Shown piece by piece: positions 1 to 12,600 of a DNA stretch of 64,000 nucleotides. The stretch covers positions 248,001 through 312,000 of the forward strand of contig VZRS01000474.1 in assembly GCA_013398055.1 (NCBI GenBank), written 5' to 3'. The notes beneath the pieces were generated by a model. It was not told the origin of the DNA and ran no database searches. It worked only from the letters and a program-made list of their open reading frames with translations. The number at the start of each line of letters is the position of its first letter. Within the stretch, counting starts at the first letter, position 1. The stretch comes from Ifrita kowaldi. Taxonomy: Eukaryota > Chordata > Aves > Passeriformes > Cinclosomatidae. Position numbers and translations under genes: made by a program.

Positions 1-645
1 TTCTTGTTAACTGCTGGTGTGGTCTGATGGGAACAGTTTCGTTTCTATCACACAGCTGCTGCTAAGCCCTTGCTCTCAAGGAAGTTTTCTCCCAGACTTT
101 TTTGTTATGCAGAAACCCAGGAGAGGGATTGCGGCATCCTTTCTAAGACTCTGAAGTAAACACAAGTGTGCAGCCTCGAGTGAATGAAGTCCCAAAGAAT
201 TGGGATGGAACCTCTACTGTCCAATTAATTTAATATTACTTGTTCTAGCAAGGTTTAACATGGTGAATGCTCCAGTTCATGATTGGGCTGTGTGAAAAGT
301 ACCATTCCCATCTGTTTGACTACGGCTTGAACTTTGGAAGAGGGACATTTGTCTTGTCTCATGTGGGCTTTGCTTTTTTTGTGGACCCTAGTGTGATTTT
401 GCCTGGCCCTTTGAGTTAATTCATAGTACACTATGTGTAGGTGTGAAGCCATGACTTTATGCTACCTTCACATCCAAGGGACTAATAAAGCAGAGCACTG
501 CTTACTATTTTTGTGGCATAATAGGAGAGCTTAGAATGAGCAGAAATCATAATTTAACTTGTATTAGGTTTCTACATGTATTTTTCATCACCTGAAAAAA
601 ATTGTCTTCGCAAACTAACTTTTTAATGAGAAAGCTTCTAGTGTT
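1..645. repeat. Copy A of a 645-bp direct duplication, ending at the N
   Basis: This segment matches 2201-2845 base for base except at 574 (A here, G at 2774). The offset between the copies is exactly 2200 bp. The left edge of the match is cut by the window start, so the duplication may be longer. The right edge is the base immediately before the N at 646; after the N the sequence is unrelated to what follows copy B. Near-perfect identity together with a boundary at an assembly gap favours a false duplication or unmerged haplotype over an old genomic event. The 65-codon minus-strand frame inside it (255-452) appears twice only because of the duplication and is not a gene. Confidence 0.95.
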
Positions 646-646
646 N
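646..646. other. Single ambiguous base marking a probable contig join
   Basis: This is the only N in the window. It sits exactly where the match to 2201-2845 ends, which is the pattern left when two contigs are joined with a gap of unknown or minimal size. The true length of sequence missing or over-represented here cannot be judged. Confidence 0.85.
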
Positions 647-2200
647 AATGTCCCTGCTCAGATTACATTTGTCTTCCTTTGACGCAGCTGTGAGCTGGTG
701 TCTGCTGCCGTGACTTAAGGGTAATAAAGTATGTGGGTGTGGTAACTGGATCAGTGTGTCAGTGTGGCAAGTTCAGTACATGGTGGTTTCAAATTTCGTC
801 ACAGCTACACTGGGGCATTCCCCCACTTTTGTTTGCTTTTTTTTCCTTCTTTCTGTGGAGCTGTATTAATTACCAAGTTTTTAAATTATTCTTATTTTTA
901 AATTTGATGATACTACTTTATTTTGTTGCATCTATTTGACTCTCGTCAGAACCACTTACAAATAACAGCAACATAATTTAGTAGAGGATATCAGCTCAGC
1001 TGCTTTATGAAAGCTTTATTTAAAGGGCCGCTCTTTGCATGCAGTGAATATTTAATCACTGCCTTTATTTTCTGCTCTCATTTTCAATTCTGTTTTCAAT
1101 TTATAGGTTTTAATTATGTAAAAAAGACAAATATATGCTTTTCTTCTTTCAATTTAGTTTTCCTAAGAGAGTCTAATTTGAATTTGTCACTGAAAACTGC
1201 CTTTTACTATGTTGAAGTTGGTTTTAGAGTCCTTCCAGAGTCTCAGAATTTATATCATATTTAGCATTTCTGGGTCTAGAAAAGTACTGGGTTAAACCTT
1301 GATGCTGTTAAATTGATAGACCTTTTGCCATTAACATTCATACTGCTAGGATTTCCACATTTGTTTTTAAATAGGTTAGTAAGTTCATAATAATACTGGA
1401 TTTTTATTGCAAATGATGTCATGTTAGTACTTGTGATTACTTAAGGCAGACTTTTTAAGCCACAATTTATGGATTACTAGCAGATAAAATTATATGTTTT
1501 AACAACTTAGGAATTTCAAATTTTGTTGGACACAATGTAGGTTTAAAATGTATTTTTAATACCCGTCATCTCCTGCAAGTAGTTGGTCCAATGTATATGT
1601 AACATTAGTAGTAAAAGGATACTTCAGAGTTTTTCTGTTTTAAGAGCTGTCTTTTCTCTCTTTTGTTTCATTTAAGGATCAAAGTTTAGTTCCAATTATG
1701 ATTTTACTGAGAACTCTATAAATTGTTAAATCAATAATATACATGGGTTTGGGAGGGGGGTGGGTTTCAGAAGTTAGAAGATTAAAGTAAGTTCCTGTAG
1801 AAGGGGATAAGATGTCCATATTCAACTAACCTATCGTTCTGGAGTATGCTAGATTCTAACATCATCAGGTTCACAGTGGCTTTTAGCCCTGTCATGACCT
1901 AGTTAAATGTACAGGTAATAAATCAATAGCCTGAGATAGTAACATTTACTGTCTAATTCCTAGTACTTCAGCAGTGGAATTCCACAGTTATGTCAATTAT
2001 GTTTTGGAAATATCATTCATCTCTGTTTATTTGAACCTATTAATGTGCTGAGAGAAGGTTGGGTTTCCTTCCATTGTTGCAGAATGATTTGATGGTTGCA
2101 ACACCTTTGTCTTACCAGAAAAAAAAAAGGATGATTGTTCAAAGAGTCGTATGAAACCAGTGTCATTGTACAGCCTGTAACGCACTCCCTGGTTCCTGGG
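647..2200. other. Non-coding sequence between the duplicate copies
   Basis: AT-rich sequence with no supported gene. The open frames at 733-939 (GTG start) and 1007-1264 are T-rich and phenylalanine-rich and look like chance. One G-rich tract lies at 1745-1764. If the flanking duplication is an assembly artefact, this stretch may be the allelic counterpart of DNA lying left of the window. Confidence 0.6.
1745..1764 (+). other. G-tract with quadruplex-forming pattern
   Basis: Four runs of at least three G (1745-1747, 1751-1753, 1755-1760, 1762-1764) separated by loops of one to three bases meet the simple G-quadruplex pattern on the plus strand. No gene or promoter is visible beside it, so any role is speculative. 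Confidence 0.5.
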
Positions 2201-2845
2201 TTCTTGTTAACTGCTGGTGTGGTCTGATGGGAACAGTTTCGTTTCTATCACACAGCTGCTGCTAAGCCCTTGCTCTCAAGGAAGTTTTCTCCCAGACTTT
2301 TTTGTTATGCAGAAACCCAGGAGAGGGATTGCGGCATCCTTTCTAAGACTCTGAAGTAAACACAAGTGTGCAGCCTCGAGTGAATGAAGTCCCAAAGAAT
2401 TGGGATGGAACCTCTACTGTCCAATTAATTTAATATTACTTGTTCTAGCAAGGTTTAACATGGTGAATGCTCCAGTTCATGATTGGGCTGTGTGAAAAGT
2501 ACCATTCCCATCTGTTTGACTACGGCTTGAACTTTGGAAGAGGGACATTTGTCTTGTCTCATGTGGGCTTTGCTTTTTTTGTGGACCCTAGTGTGATTTT
2601 GCCTGGCCCTTTGAGTTAATTCATAGTACACTATGTGTAGGTGTGAAGCCATGACTTTATGCTACCTTCACATCCAAGGGACTAATAAAGCAGAGCACTG
2701 CTTACTATTTTTGTGGCATAATAGGAGAGCTTAGAATGAGCAGAAATCATAATTTAACTTGTATTAGGTTTCTGCATGTATTTTTCATCACCTGAAAAAA
2801 ATTGTCTTCGCAAACTAACTTTTTAATGAGAAAGCTTCTAGTGTT
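2201..2845. repeat. Copy B of the 645-bp direct duplication
   Basis: Second copy of 1-645, with a single A/G difference at 2774. Unlike copy A, it runs without a gap into unique sequence on both sides, so this copy is more likely the correctly placed one. Its minus-strand frame at 2455-2652 duplicates 255-452 and has no recognisable domain. Confidence 0.95.
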
Positions 2846-5800
2846 GCTGGTAGCAATGATTAAGTGTCTAACCACCTATAGCACTCCTTGTTAGTTCATT
2901 AAAAGACTAGCCGTCCTAATTACATTTGCATGTCTTTCCATAATTTGTACAGACCTCAATAATTAAATGGGTGATAATCCGTCAGCAGAATTGCAAAAGA
3001 CCTTGATCCTTACGTACGCAAACCCTCAGGCAGTATTTACAGTTATCTAAGAGTATGTTGCCTTTCTTACTTGATTTTTAACTGAATAGAAGGCACTGTT
3101 GATGATACTAGCTTCACAAATAGTCTACCGTGGAATGGATGAAGACACTTTGGGATGGATATAGGCAATCTGTCCCCTTGCTCCCCAGTCATTGCAAAGA
3201 CAGATCTCATTTCTGGTTTAGTTATTTGAAACTGTCTCTGTCTTTATTTCACTGATAAGTCATTTTAAAATCTGAAGTGAATGTTATTTTTTCACTCTTT
3301 GAAGGCCAGATCTCTTTATGATGCTTGGAGGACCAAAAGATGGTGACTAAAACACATATTAGGTATCTGCAGTGTAATTTCTAATGGTGCAGAGGTGAAG
3401 CTGGGGAATTGGTGCTCACCCTCTGAAGGTCAGAGCACAGATTGAGTTGCATGACTGGAAGTCCTCAGCACTTACAGTGCTGCTTTAAGTATATTTATCT
3501 GTTTTCTCTTTTATTTGTTCTTCTCTTCAGACAGCTAAAAAAATAAGCCATCTTAATTTATTTTCTTTCTTTTTTTTCTTCTTTTTTTAACCTGGTCTTC
3601 AGGTTTAGTGTAATTTTACCTCTGCCATACTTATGTGAGTTAAATGCTTTATGTCTCTATTTCGTGTGGGAAATGCCTCCAAAGGCATCCATTTAAATAT
3701 AGCAATTTTGGTACATTGCCCTGTGAATAATTTAGAGAGAAACTACCCATCATTAGGTGAAATTCCACACTCTTATCAGTGCAGTGCTCACTTTCTGATA
3801 ATCTGAAAAGCTTTCAGACTCTCACCCATGAGTTATGCAGTCATCACTGCTCATTTTCTACCAGAATCCCTGTGTCTACACGTGCTCCTGGCTCACCACC
3901 TACCCTCTTAGTCTTCCCTCAGAGCAACACGGGGTGATTATCTTTCTAACTCATTTGGCTTATCACATTTAAGACTGTACTTGAAGAGCAAGGTCTCAGC
4001 TTTGCAACTGCGTCATTATCTTCTGAAATGTTTTTAAAATGTGCCATTCTAGCCCTGTGTTACACATTTTGTCCTCAGAACAAGGGAGCAAAACTGGAAC
4101 AGGGAGAAAGGAAAGTGCCTGCTGTGTTTCAAGTTAGTGTTCCTACTGGGACATGTCTTTGACGCAGGGTCAGGTGAAGGTAGTGCAAATGGTGCAGGAA
4201 GGCACTTTGCTGAGTTGGAATGAAATATCACAAGCTGAAAGAGTAGTTTCTGACCACCTGCCTGGACAAAGTGATTTCATCTGGGCTCCTATTGGAATTG
4301 TCCCTGTGTGGTTTGGCAACTGTTTGCAGCATCCTCTTTATATTATTTCGGTTTGTGCACATGTTGTGAATAAAAAGAAACTAGGAAAAAATAAGAAGTA
4401 CATTCTTTTCCAAAAAAGCTTGTTACCTATGGCAAATCTCTCCAAATGATTGCTTTTTTGCAAAGGGGCAATCATATGTTGTAAATAACAAACAGTAATG
4501 ATAAAACACGTGAGAAAACTTAGATAAGAACAAGTATTGAAAAAACAATTATTATGGTCGGATAGTTTTCATAGTGGGCAAAACCATGTACCTTATAAGT
4601 TCTACTATTTAACTTTTTTAATAACATTTCTTTGAAAGTTAATTTATTCTGATGAAGGGGGATATCTGTTGCTTATTTCCCATATCTGTCTATTTTGTGA
4701 GCTTTAGTGTTGCCCTCAGTTTCATGTTAATTATGTAGGACCATCACTATATTTAAAAAACAGTCTCCATTAAAAAAACCCCAAACCATGAATATATTAG
4801 CTGTTAACTGACTTAAGAGAGGTCTTCTGCATCTCTGACAGGCTTTATGAATTCTTAGGCTTGCAGTTCTTTCTGTTATTTTTTTTCTGTCTATTGAAGT
4901 GACCATATAATTTATCTAATTTGGAGCTCCTTTCTTCCAGCATATTCAGAGCTTACCAGTATCACTAATAGAAAAGCAGAAAGAGATTCTTCCCTTAATT
5001 CCTGAACATCTTGATAAATGAGCAACAGAACCTTCCAACCAGCTAATATAGCATGGTATACAGACCATGATATTAGGTGTAAGAGATTGGTTTGGCAGGA
5101 TTTTTGAGTATAAGTTAAGTGACTTGTAAGAAGATGATGCAAAAATGTATAGCCTGCCTCAGTATTTTCCCCAGTACTCACATGGACATGACAACACAGT
5201 TCCTGCTCTTCAGTTCAGGTGTTACATGAACTTGCCTATCTTCTTGATATCAAAACATTGGTGTGAAGAATTAAGATTGGATGCCTGGGTGATGAGAGAA
5301 TGAAAAGTATTGCTCTTTGAATGATGCTGAGATGATATTCAATGGAGCAGAACCCTTGTTAAATGGTTGGTTCAAAGCAAAACATAAGCTCAAAACCATT
5401 AGCTTTTAAAAACCTGTTTTGCTGCTTGTGACTCCTCGCTGTGCTTCATAATTCACATTGAGGTTTTAGGATTTATTGTTGCCTAGACTACCCTGGCTTC
5501 CATCAGTGTTGTGCCTACAATATTGATAGTCTTTGTATAAAATGCCTTCATCCCCTCAAAGTTATACTTCTAGAAATTGCAGTAATATTAAATAAATAAT
5601 ATTAAAGGCAAACATTTCTGGGATACCAAACATTTTCCCCTATGACTATCAAGAGGAAGAAATGTGTGTTTCAGCTTCCTTAATGCAGTATGTGTTGGCT
5701 AAGATGGATTTAGCTACTTGACTGTGCCATGGTAGAGAAAGATTAGAACTGTATAAATTAAATACTAGGCACATGGTTAACCTTTCTCTAACTAGAAGGA

Positions 5801-5863
5801 ACAGCTAAAAAGTTGGGGTTTGTACATCAAGTCGACTTAATTTGAAAATTCCCCTGTTTTCAA
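2846..5863. other. Non-coding stretch, no feature recognised
   Basis: AT-rich single-copy sequence. A pyrimidine-rich tract lies at about 3560-3590. Open frames up to 98 codons (4153-4449) have no domain, no codon pattern and no splice context that would support a gene. No known repeat family was recognised, although very old repeats could be missed by eye. Confidence 0.5.
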
Positions 5864-5883
5864 TTTTTTTTTTTTTTTTTTTT
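5864..5883. repeat. Poly(T) tract
   Basis: An uninterrupted run of about 20 T. It could be a decayed retroposon tail on the minus strand, but no recognisable element adjoins it, so it is recorded only as a mononucleotide repeat. Confidence 0.85.
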
Positions 5884-8340
5884 CTCCTTGTTTGGTGAGA
5901 CTTGCTTTATTTTTCCCAGGGTCAGCTGAGTAGCACTGGTGCAATATTCCTCCCTGGCACTGGTGTCCCTTGTTCAGTGACACTCTGTGTCCCATGTGGT
6001 CAGTCCTACCAAGGGTGTTATTGTAACAATTCCTCTAAGTGTATATTAGAATTTTTTTTCCTTCCTAAAATTAGTCTAAGGCATTTCAAATACTTGGTCT
6101 TAAGGGCACAGCTGATTAATGTGGGAGTGTTGTGGGTTGACCCACAGGAGCTTTTCGAGGGAAAAATGGTAGTAATGTGCCCAAATTCTGTTTTCCTGGT
6201 GTGGGAAAAGGGCACTGAAAGGACTCTAAAAAATGCTTTTTCTTTTGGTCCAAATTTGTTTTGGTTTTTATTGCTTAAATACTGCCCATGAAATGTTATC
6301 CAGTTGTAGTGCTTGACTGAATTATGAGTAAGATGATCCAAAAAACCATTGTTCTTCCATGTGTCTTAGTGTCATTCAATAGCTCTGATCTGACTTCTAA
6401 AATATATTTACGCATTTTTCTCAGAGTTTAATGACATCATCACATCTCTAGATTTAGGGGCCTGATGCAAATGATGATCTGATTCTGTTAAAATGATTAG
6501 TCTGCCAAAACATGAACAATATTTTGTATTCTCTCCATCTCTTAAATGGCTGAATAGATTCCAATATTTTATTTATGTTATGTACTTTGTTTTGAATCAC
6601 ATTCTTTTGTTGTATGCATGAAGATTTTATGAAACTTTCTTCCAGTCTATCAGTATTGGGAACAGCTGGTCCTCCCTTCCTTAAGCACCTGATACTTTCC
6701 ACAAACTTTCTGACTACTTAAAAGAGTAGTATTTCTGGGTTTTGGCATCATTTTAGCATCATGTTGTTTGTAGTTAATTGCCTGACAAATAGAAATGAAA
6801 GGAATCTTGGGATGAGATAAAGTAATTTGGATTAATTAATCCCCATCAAAACTGCATTGAGCTATTTCCATATATATTATAGGTCAATATAGACTTTCAT
6901 TTTAATTCATGCCTTTATGTAACAACTTATTTACAGCCTGAATATTTACTTCCATGTGCTTCGCCTGTGAGCTCTAATAAATATGACTCAGAGATGTTGC
7001 TTGGACTTTCATTTTCATTTTAAACTTAAAGGCTATTGTAGTCCCTACAGATTATTGCCTAACAGTTGTTTTCAAAACACTAAACAGATAAAAATATAAG
7101 AAAACTCCTTTATCGTGCAGCCTAGTATTTCATAAAATATGTATAGTATTTACTCCTACTTCGGCACAGAATATAAGAAATCATCTTAATTTGCTACCAG
7201 CTTACTGTTTCTCACAATGGGTGGGCTTTGTGGTCTGATCAGAAATCTTATCTGAAATGGTGAGGGTGAGGGTCTTTATGGATTGCTGTGTGGACAGAAG
7301 AGATTTTTTGTTCTTTAGTATAAAAGAAATCATCCAGTGATTGATCCATCCATTGAAAATATTTAGTTTGAACACTGATACAGAGATATTGCACTGAAAT
7401 ATAAACAGATGATGTCAGAATGACTGTAGTAAATGCAATTATGCTTCAACTCACAATAATCTTAAATGAGATGTTTTATTAAATGCTAATAACTTTGGGG
7501 ACTAGACTGTTTTCTTTTTAGGTCTTTCAAGTAACAGTTACTCTGTGCAACAAGATGCCTGCAATATAAAGAATGTGGAATGTGTACCAGGGGATGTTTC
7601 TGAGGGCTTAAAACCATTTGAGATTTATTAATTTTCTGGAGCTGGGTTAACATGGTTCCATGAATAGGCACAAGGCCTGGATAGTGGGATTAGGAAGGTT
7701 TCCAGAGGCTCTGAACTCATGTCAAGCAAAACTGTCATGCCAAGCAGCTAAGTCAACTGAATAGGGAAGTCTCGGAAGTGCTTTATCAGTGCATAATATT
7801 TGTAAATTTTATTCAATTAATTTACAGCTGCAAGGCTCATGAGGCTGAAATTAAAGTTTTGTAAAGTTTTGATAAGGAAGCAGCCAAAAACAAACAAAAA
7901 AGTTCGATTAGCTCTGGATGGGTTTTAACAAGTTGGCAGGGGAACAAAACTGCAAGCAAGTATTGCAGAGGAAGGTGCACCTAGTCTTGGGAGGTATTGT
8001 AGTCAGCTGGATTGGTAGCAGAATGCCTGCCAGCACCCTGCAGGTGTGCTTAACATTTGCTTTGCCTTCTGCCAACAGGTGCCTCAAGGAAAAAGCCATG
8101 TCCCAGAGAAAAGCCTCTGGAATTTAGTGCTATCGAAAGTACCTACAAATAAACATTAGGCTTTAAATTCCTGTTATTTCTATGACAAGATTAAATAGAA
8201 TTTATTTCAGAGAAAACATGAGTGAAAAAGAAGATATGCCAGAAGATGCCCAAGGTGCTAACATACAAGCGTAACACAAAATATCCATGCCTCTGTTGCA
8301 GGCTTGAAAATTATTGTGTCTTCAGTTGATGTTACCCATG
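5884..8340. other. Non-coding stretch, no feature recognised
   Basis: No gene supported. The frames at 5902-6291 (129 codons) and 6018-6341 (minus, 107 codons) overlap each other and lack any recognisable domain. An acceptor-like pyrimidine-AG ends near 8081, but no matching donor or conserved-looking frame follows. Confidence 0.5.
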
Positions 8341-8483
8341 CCACTTCTTATTTGTTTTGGTTCTTTTTGGTTGTTTTGTTTTTTGTTTGGTTTGTTTTTT
8401 ATTGTTGTTTTTGTTCTTTTTGTTTTGGTTTGGTTTTTGTTTTGTTTTGTTTTCTTTGTTTGGTTTTTTTTGTTTTTTTTATT
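8341..8483. repeat. T/G low-complexity tract of TTTGG- and TTTTG-type units
   Basis: About 140 bp composed almost only of T with scattered G, built from imperfect TTTTG, TTTGG and TTG units. On the opposite strand this is an A/C-rich tract, similar in type to the CCAAA array at 54746-54795. The overlapping frames here (8304-8639, 8314-8592, 8322-8561) are artefacts of the low complexity: runs of F, L and V on one strand and of K, N and Q on the other. Confidence 0.9.
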
Positions 8484-9389
8484 GGGAGGATCAGGGAAAC
8501 CCTCAACGTCCCTAAGAGGCCTTTTGATATATCTTGGCAAGATCACAGTCAGGGCTGCCACTCCATTTCTCTGTTTCTTGTGGTTGAGTTAGGAGAAATG
8601 GTGTTACCTATTGATATCTTACTTTTGACCCTTACGTAGGCTCATGATAGGCCAGAATTTTGGAACCAAGCTTAACCTGAGCTCTCCCTCTCATATGCAA
8701 TGTGTGTTGCTGAAATAGCAGTTTCTATTTCTTTTAGTTGTATGTATTCATTACCTCATATTTGCATTATTGAAAAGAGTAGTATTTTTGTTGTTTTCTT
8801 ACATGCATTGTTAATTTTTAGACTTGAGTTCCCATTTCTCAGTATTGTTTCTTAAAATAAGAATAATCAAGTGGATTATCCAGGCAGCTTTTACACTTCC
8901 AGTGATTGTGAAATTTATATTTTATTTGCAACGTTCTGCCAGTATATCTACAATGAAAAAGGAAATTCCATTAAAATCAAATTATCACATAGCAACCCCT
9001 CCGCTTTTGCTGAAATATTTTGATTTATTTGGGGAAAATCTAAACAAAATGCTTCAGTTTCAGTCAGGTCACTTTGAAAGCAGACAACTCAGTTTGTTAA
9101 GAGCATCTTTTAAGGGAATGAGTGGCGTAGGTTTGATGTATCCCAGTCATGCCAAAGTTGTGGCAGATATACTTTGAGAATGCTGATCTGTCTGCAAACA
9201 GGAGCTGGACAAAATGTAAACTACCTTTTCTGGGTACAGAGCAGTGTCTTGAGAGGACAAAAGCAGCATCACCCTTGGTTGTGTTTCTGCTGTCTGTCAT
9301 TGAAGCCCTGTGATTCTGAGGGAGACCTAAGGACAGCAGGGGGTTACTGTGGTGGTGTTTGCTGTGGTGCCTTTTCTGCCGAGGGCACA
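8484..9389. other. Non-coding stretch, no feature recognised
   Basis: No repeat family or gene recognised. The frames at 8824-9177 and 9097-9450 (each 117 codons, opposite strands) overlap and show no domain. Confidence 0.45.
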
Positions 9390-9645
9390 GCTCCCTGTGT
9401 GCCCCGGGGAAGCTGCTGTCCCACCACGAGGCCTTTCGCCAGGCACCCACTGGGCTAAGTAGAAGTTCACACCAAAGTAACTCGGATCGGATCCAAACAC
9501 CTGCGAATTACTTCGAATTAGTTTCTGACATTACAGATGAGGGTCTTTCCTGCGATGCTACTGGTCTGGAAGAACTTGAAGGCTTTGTAAGTGTAAATCG
9601 TGCTGCGCACTACGGTTATTTGACTTTGAACTCATTATTCGTGGC
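9390..9645 (+). other. CpG-dense patch; candidate exon or conserved element
   Basis: About a dozen CpG dinucleotides fall within roughly 250 bp, in a window where CpG is otherwise rare. A frame open across the patch, about 9443-9586 (48 codons), ends at a near-consensus splice donor (GTAAGT at 9587-9592). Possible acceptor AGs lie at 9441-9442 and 9461-9462, but their pyrimidine tracts are weak. The frame would encode an acidic segment containing NYFELVSDITDEGLSCDATG. I do not recognise this peptide and assign no gene. Alternatives are a conserved non-coding element whose CpGs are kept by selection or low methylation, or chance. Confidence that it is coding is low. Confidence 0.25.
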
Positions 9646-12600
9646 TGGATGCTAGATGTGTTTTGCAATGCCATTTCCAGAAAAGTTTGAAAAGAAGCAA
9701 GTCTTCCTTTATTAAGTAATGTTTCCTTCATAAATTCTGCTGACATTTTAGGATTGGAGGAAAAAATGGAGGCAAGTAGCTTTCATCCTTCCTTCTATCT
9801 TAGAATGACACTGTGACCAAGGGCCCAGACTTTCTGGTGAGGTTTGCATGCCTTCCACTGAGTTTTTTACACTGGGGCAGCAGGTGAAAGGCATCTGGGT
9901 TTGTACTGGGGGAGTTTATAGAAAGTCTTAAAGGACGTTTTATAAGGTTTTACTGAAACTTTCTTAATTTTTTGGATGTCCCCTACCCAAGTTTGTGATT
10001 GTGAAACGTAATATATGGATGAACATTCATTCCAGGCTACCTCTGCAGTACAGAGGAGATACCAAAAATTCATTGTCTTTGTGGTTTGGCATGACCATTT
10101 TTGGTTCTATTTGCTTTGGTTCTATATGCCCAGTTTGATTCTGGTTTTCCTTATTTCCTTCTTCAAATACCTCTGTGGATTGTTCTAATGTAATTTAGAA
10201 ATTGGCAGAGCACTATCTTGAAACTGAAACCTGACAGTTTTGGTACAGTGTGACATTTATCCATTGTTTTCCACTGTCACTAAGAGCAAAGGAGTCTTGC
10301 TGAGCTATGAAGCTGCACACTTAAAATCGAGTGCTGTATTTATATGAAGTTCAGCACATTCAGTATCAAACTTTGCACAAGATTCATATTTTTCTATCCT
10401 AACTTTGCATGAAAAAAAATATTTGTCTATCTTTACTTTGCATGAAATAAATGAAGCAGAAACTTTCTCTGATGTCTCTGAAGATATTTGGGTTTGTACT
10501 CATTAATGAATGTGTCAATATATAGATAGCTTCTGCACTTTAAAAACAGACTCAAACCCCCCATATTTCTTTTGGGTGTTCAGAATGATCATGGTTTTAT
10601 CTCACTCAACAGACAATAAGTTTCTTAAAAGGCAGCCATGACATATTGACTCCTTAATCACAGCACTAATTACAGATGATTTTTCAATGTATTGAGATTG
10701 GCCTGTTTATTTCTGTACCAGAAGAATAAATTATGATTCTATATAGGACTCTTGAATGATGGTAGAAGAAAAAAGCAAAACTCTGCTGGGAGTTACATCT
10801 ATTATTGACAATCTCAGAGCATTAAAAGCATCAGAATAATAACCTGTTACAATAAAGCTATGATATACCTAAGCCCTCTCTTCTTAAAGGGAACTTGATT
10901 AATCACTCAGGTGTAAATATATGTCACAGAAGTCAGTTATTTGGCATGGTATACAGTGATTCTGTGAAATTAATAAAGCTTTAAGACAATGATATTTAAA
11001 GAAGCAAATCAAGCACTGCTTGAAGTGCCAGGAGTCATGGAAAAGATGGACTTGATCTCATAAATAGTTGGTCTGGGCTTAAATGAAACCATTTTATAGC
11101 AGAAACAAAGGAATATTCTACACATTATGCTAAAGATATTATGAGATGAAAAATTTTCTGTGCCTACACAGCATATCTGCTTTCTGCCAGCAGCTGTAAT
11201 TTGTTTGTGTGGGTTCTATGCAGTCAGTCCATTTTTAAGTCTGTTTCATTATTCCCTATACTACAAAATGCCTATATGCTGTTAGCTTCTATTTTGAGGG
11301 AATAAAGTAAAAGCTGTTTCTGTGAAGTCTAGCCTAGAGACTTGGAAGGCATTTCTGGGCATTTAAATTGATTGTATTTGTCCATAGCATTCAGCATGGC
11401 CTAAAAAATAAAAGTTGGGAGGAGAGGGAGTGGGTTTCTTCACAACTTATCCTGAGCTATGTGTCCTGGAGAATTTTAATTCATTTGGAAGAAACTGATC
11501 ACGTGACTGAGGGCTCCGAAGCTCTCTGATATGCAGTTCCTCTTAGGAGCAGCAAGTATTTGAGAAATACTCTCCATGTTTAAATGTTGAAGTCTGAGGG
11601 ATGCAGATATGTTCAAGCAGGTACTATCTTTGTACAGCTGCACTTACCCTTTTGTTGTACTCCCAGTTCCCCGTAGCCTCTGCACTGCGCTTAGGAGCTG
11701 CTTTTGCCTGGCTCTGACCGTCCAACCATCGAAATACCTGGGGGTGTAAAAAAAGCCACCATTAGTTCCAGCCCACTGTTTGTGTCCGTGGTGTGTTTCT
11801 TGTCAGTGCAGCCAGTGCCACTTCCACTGACAGCCATGCTTGGAAGAGTTACTGACTGTCAGGGGTTTGGTCTGACAGGGGTTTATTTATAAGTTAATGG
11901 GGGTGGACATAGGACACAGACACTGTTGCCATCTTCATTTAGGCATAAGAGCTGCAAGAACATTATTTGATAGAGATTGATTTTGAAAACAAACTTGCTT
12001 GGTGAGGAAGGGCTCAGTGAGGCTTCCCATATGAGAAATGTCTATCTTAGGGGTAAACAAAAACATAACAAAGTAAGAAGTTAGGCTGCTTTTTCAGGAA
12101 ACTGGTTTATTGATTAATTATGGCAATTAATACTCTAAATGCAGTAAAACTCCGGTGGGCCAAAAACAATACTTGAGAAAGCTGATCTTCCCAGGATTGA
12201 CTGACACATGGGGTTGAAGCCTTATGCTTGTTTCTGGTTGACTTACAGCTAAGACTTCACCCTGTTTTGTAGCTTGTTCAAAACACATTGAGTTTTTAAA
12301 TGAGATTTCAGAAAATTACTGGTTTTCAGCCTTCTTTTTTACTTTCTTTGGTTTTGTAACCTACTAATAGTATGCTCTTACAAAAAATGGCTGTCCACAA
12401 ATGGTAGATAATGTGAGGGAGATATAGTGGCCTATAAACTTTCTTCTAGAGAAATTTAACTCTGAGTTCAAGGAAGTCTGAATGAGAAGCAGATAATCTA
12501 TGGTCAGAGGTATGTTTATGAGTACAGAGATCTTCCTGCTATGGGAGCACTTGACAAGAAACAGAGAAGGCATGAGAAGAGCTAAACATGCGGCAAGATT

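Noticed and set aside
255..452. 65-codon minus-strand frame present twice (also 2455-2652)
   Set aside because: Two copies exist only because of the 645-bp duplication; there is no independent evidence of selection.
6129..6160. TGTTGTGGGTTGACCCACAG resembling the start of a bird LTR
   Set aside because: Similarity ends after about 18 bp and no matching LTR body or 3' end follows.
8040..8127. Acceptor-like CCTTCTGCCAACAG preceding a short frame
   Set aside because: The frame stops quickly with no donor; such sites are common by chance.
8304..8639. Phenylalanine-rich membrane-like frame of 111 codons
   Set aside because: The hydrophobic run is produced by the T/G low-complexity tract at 8341-8483.
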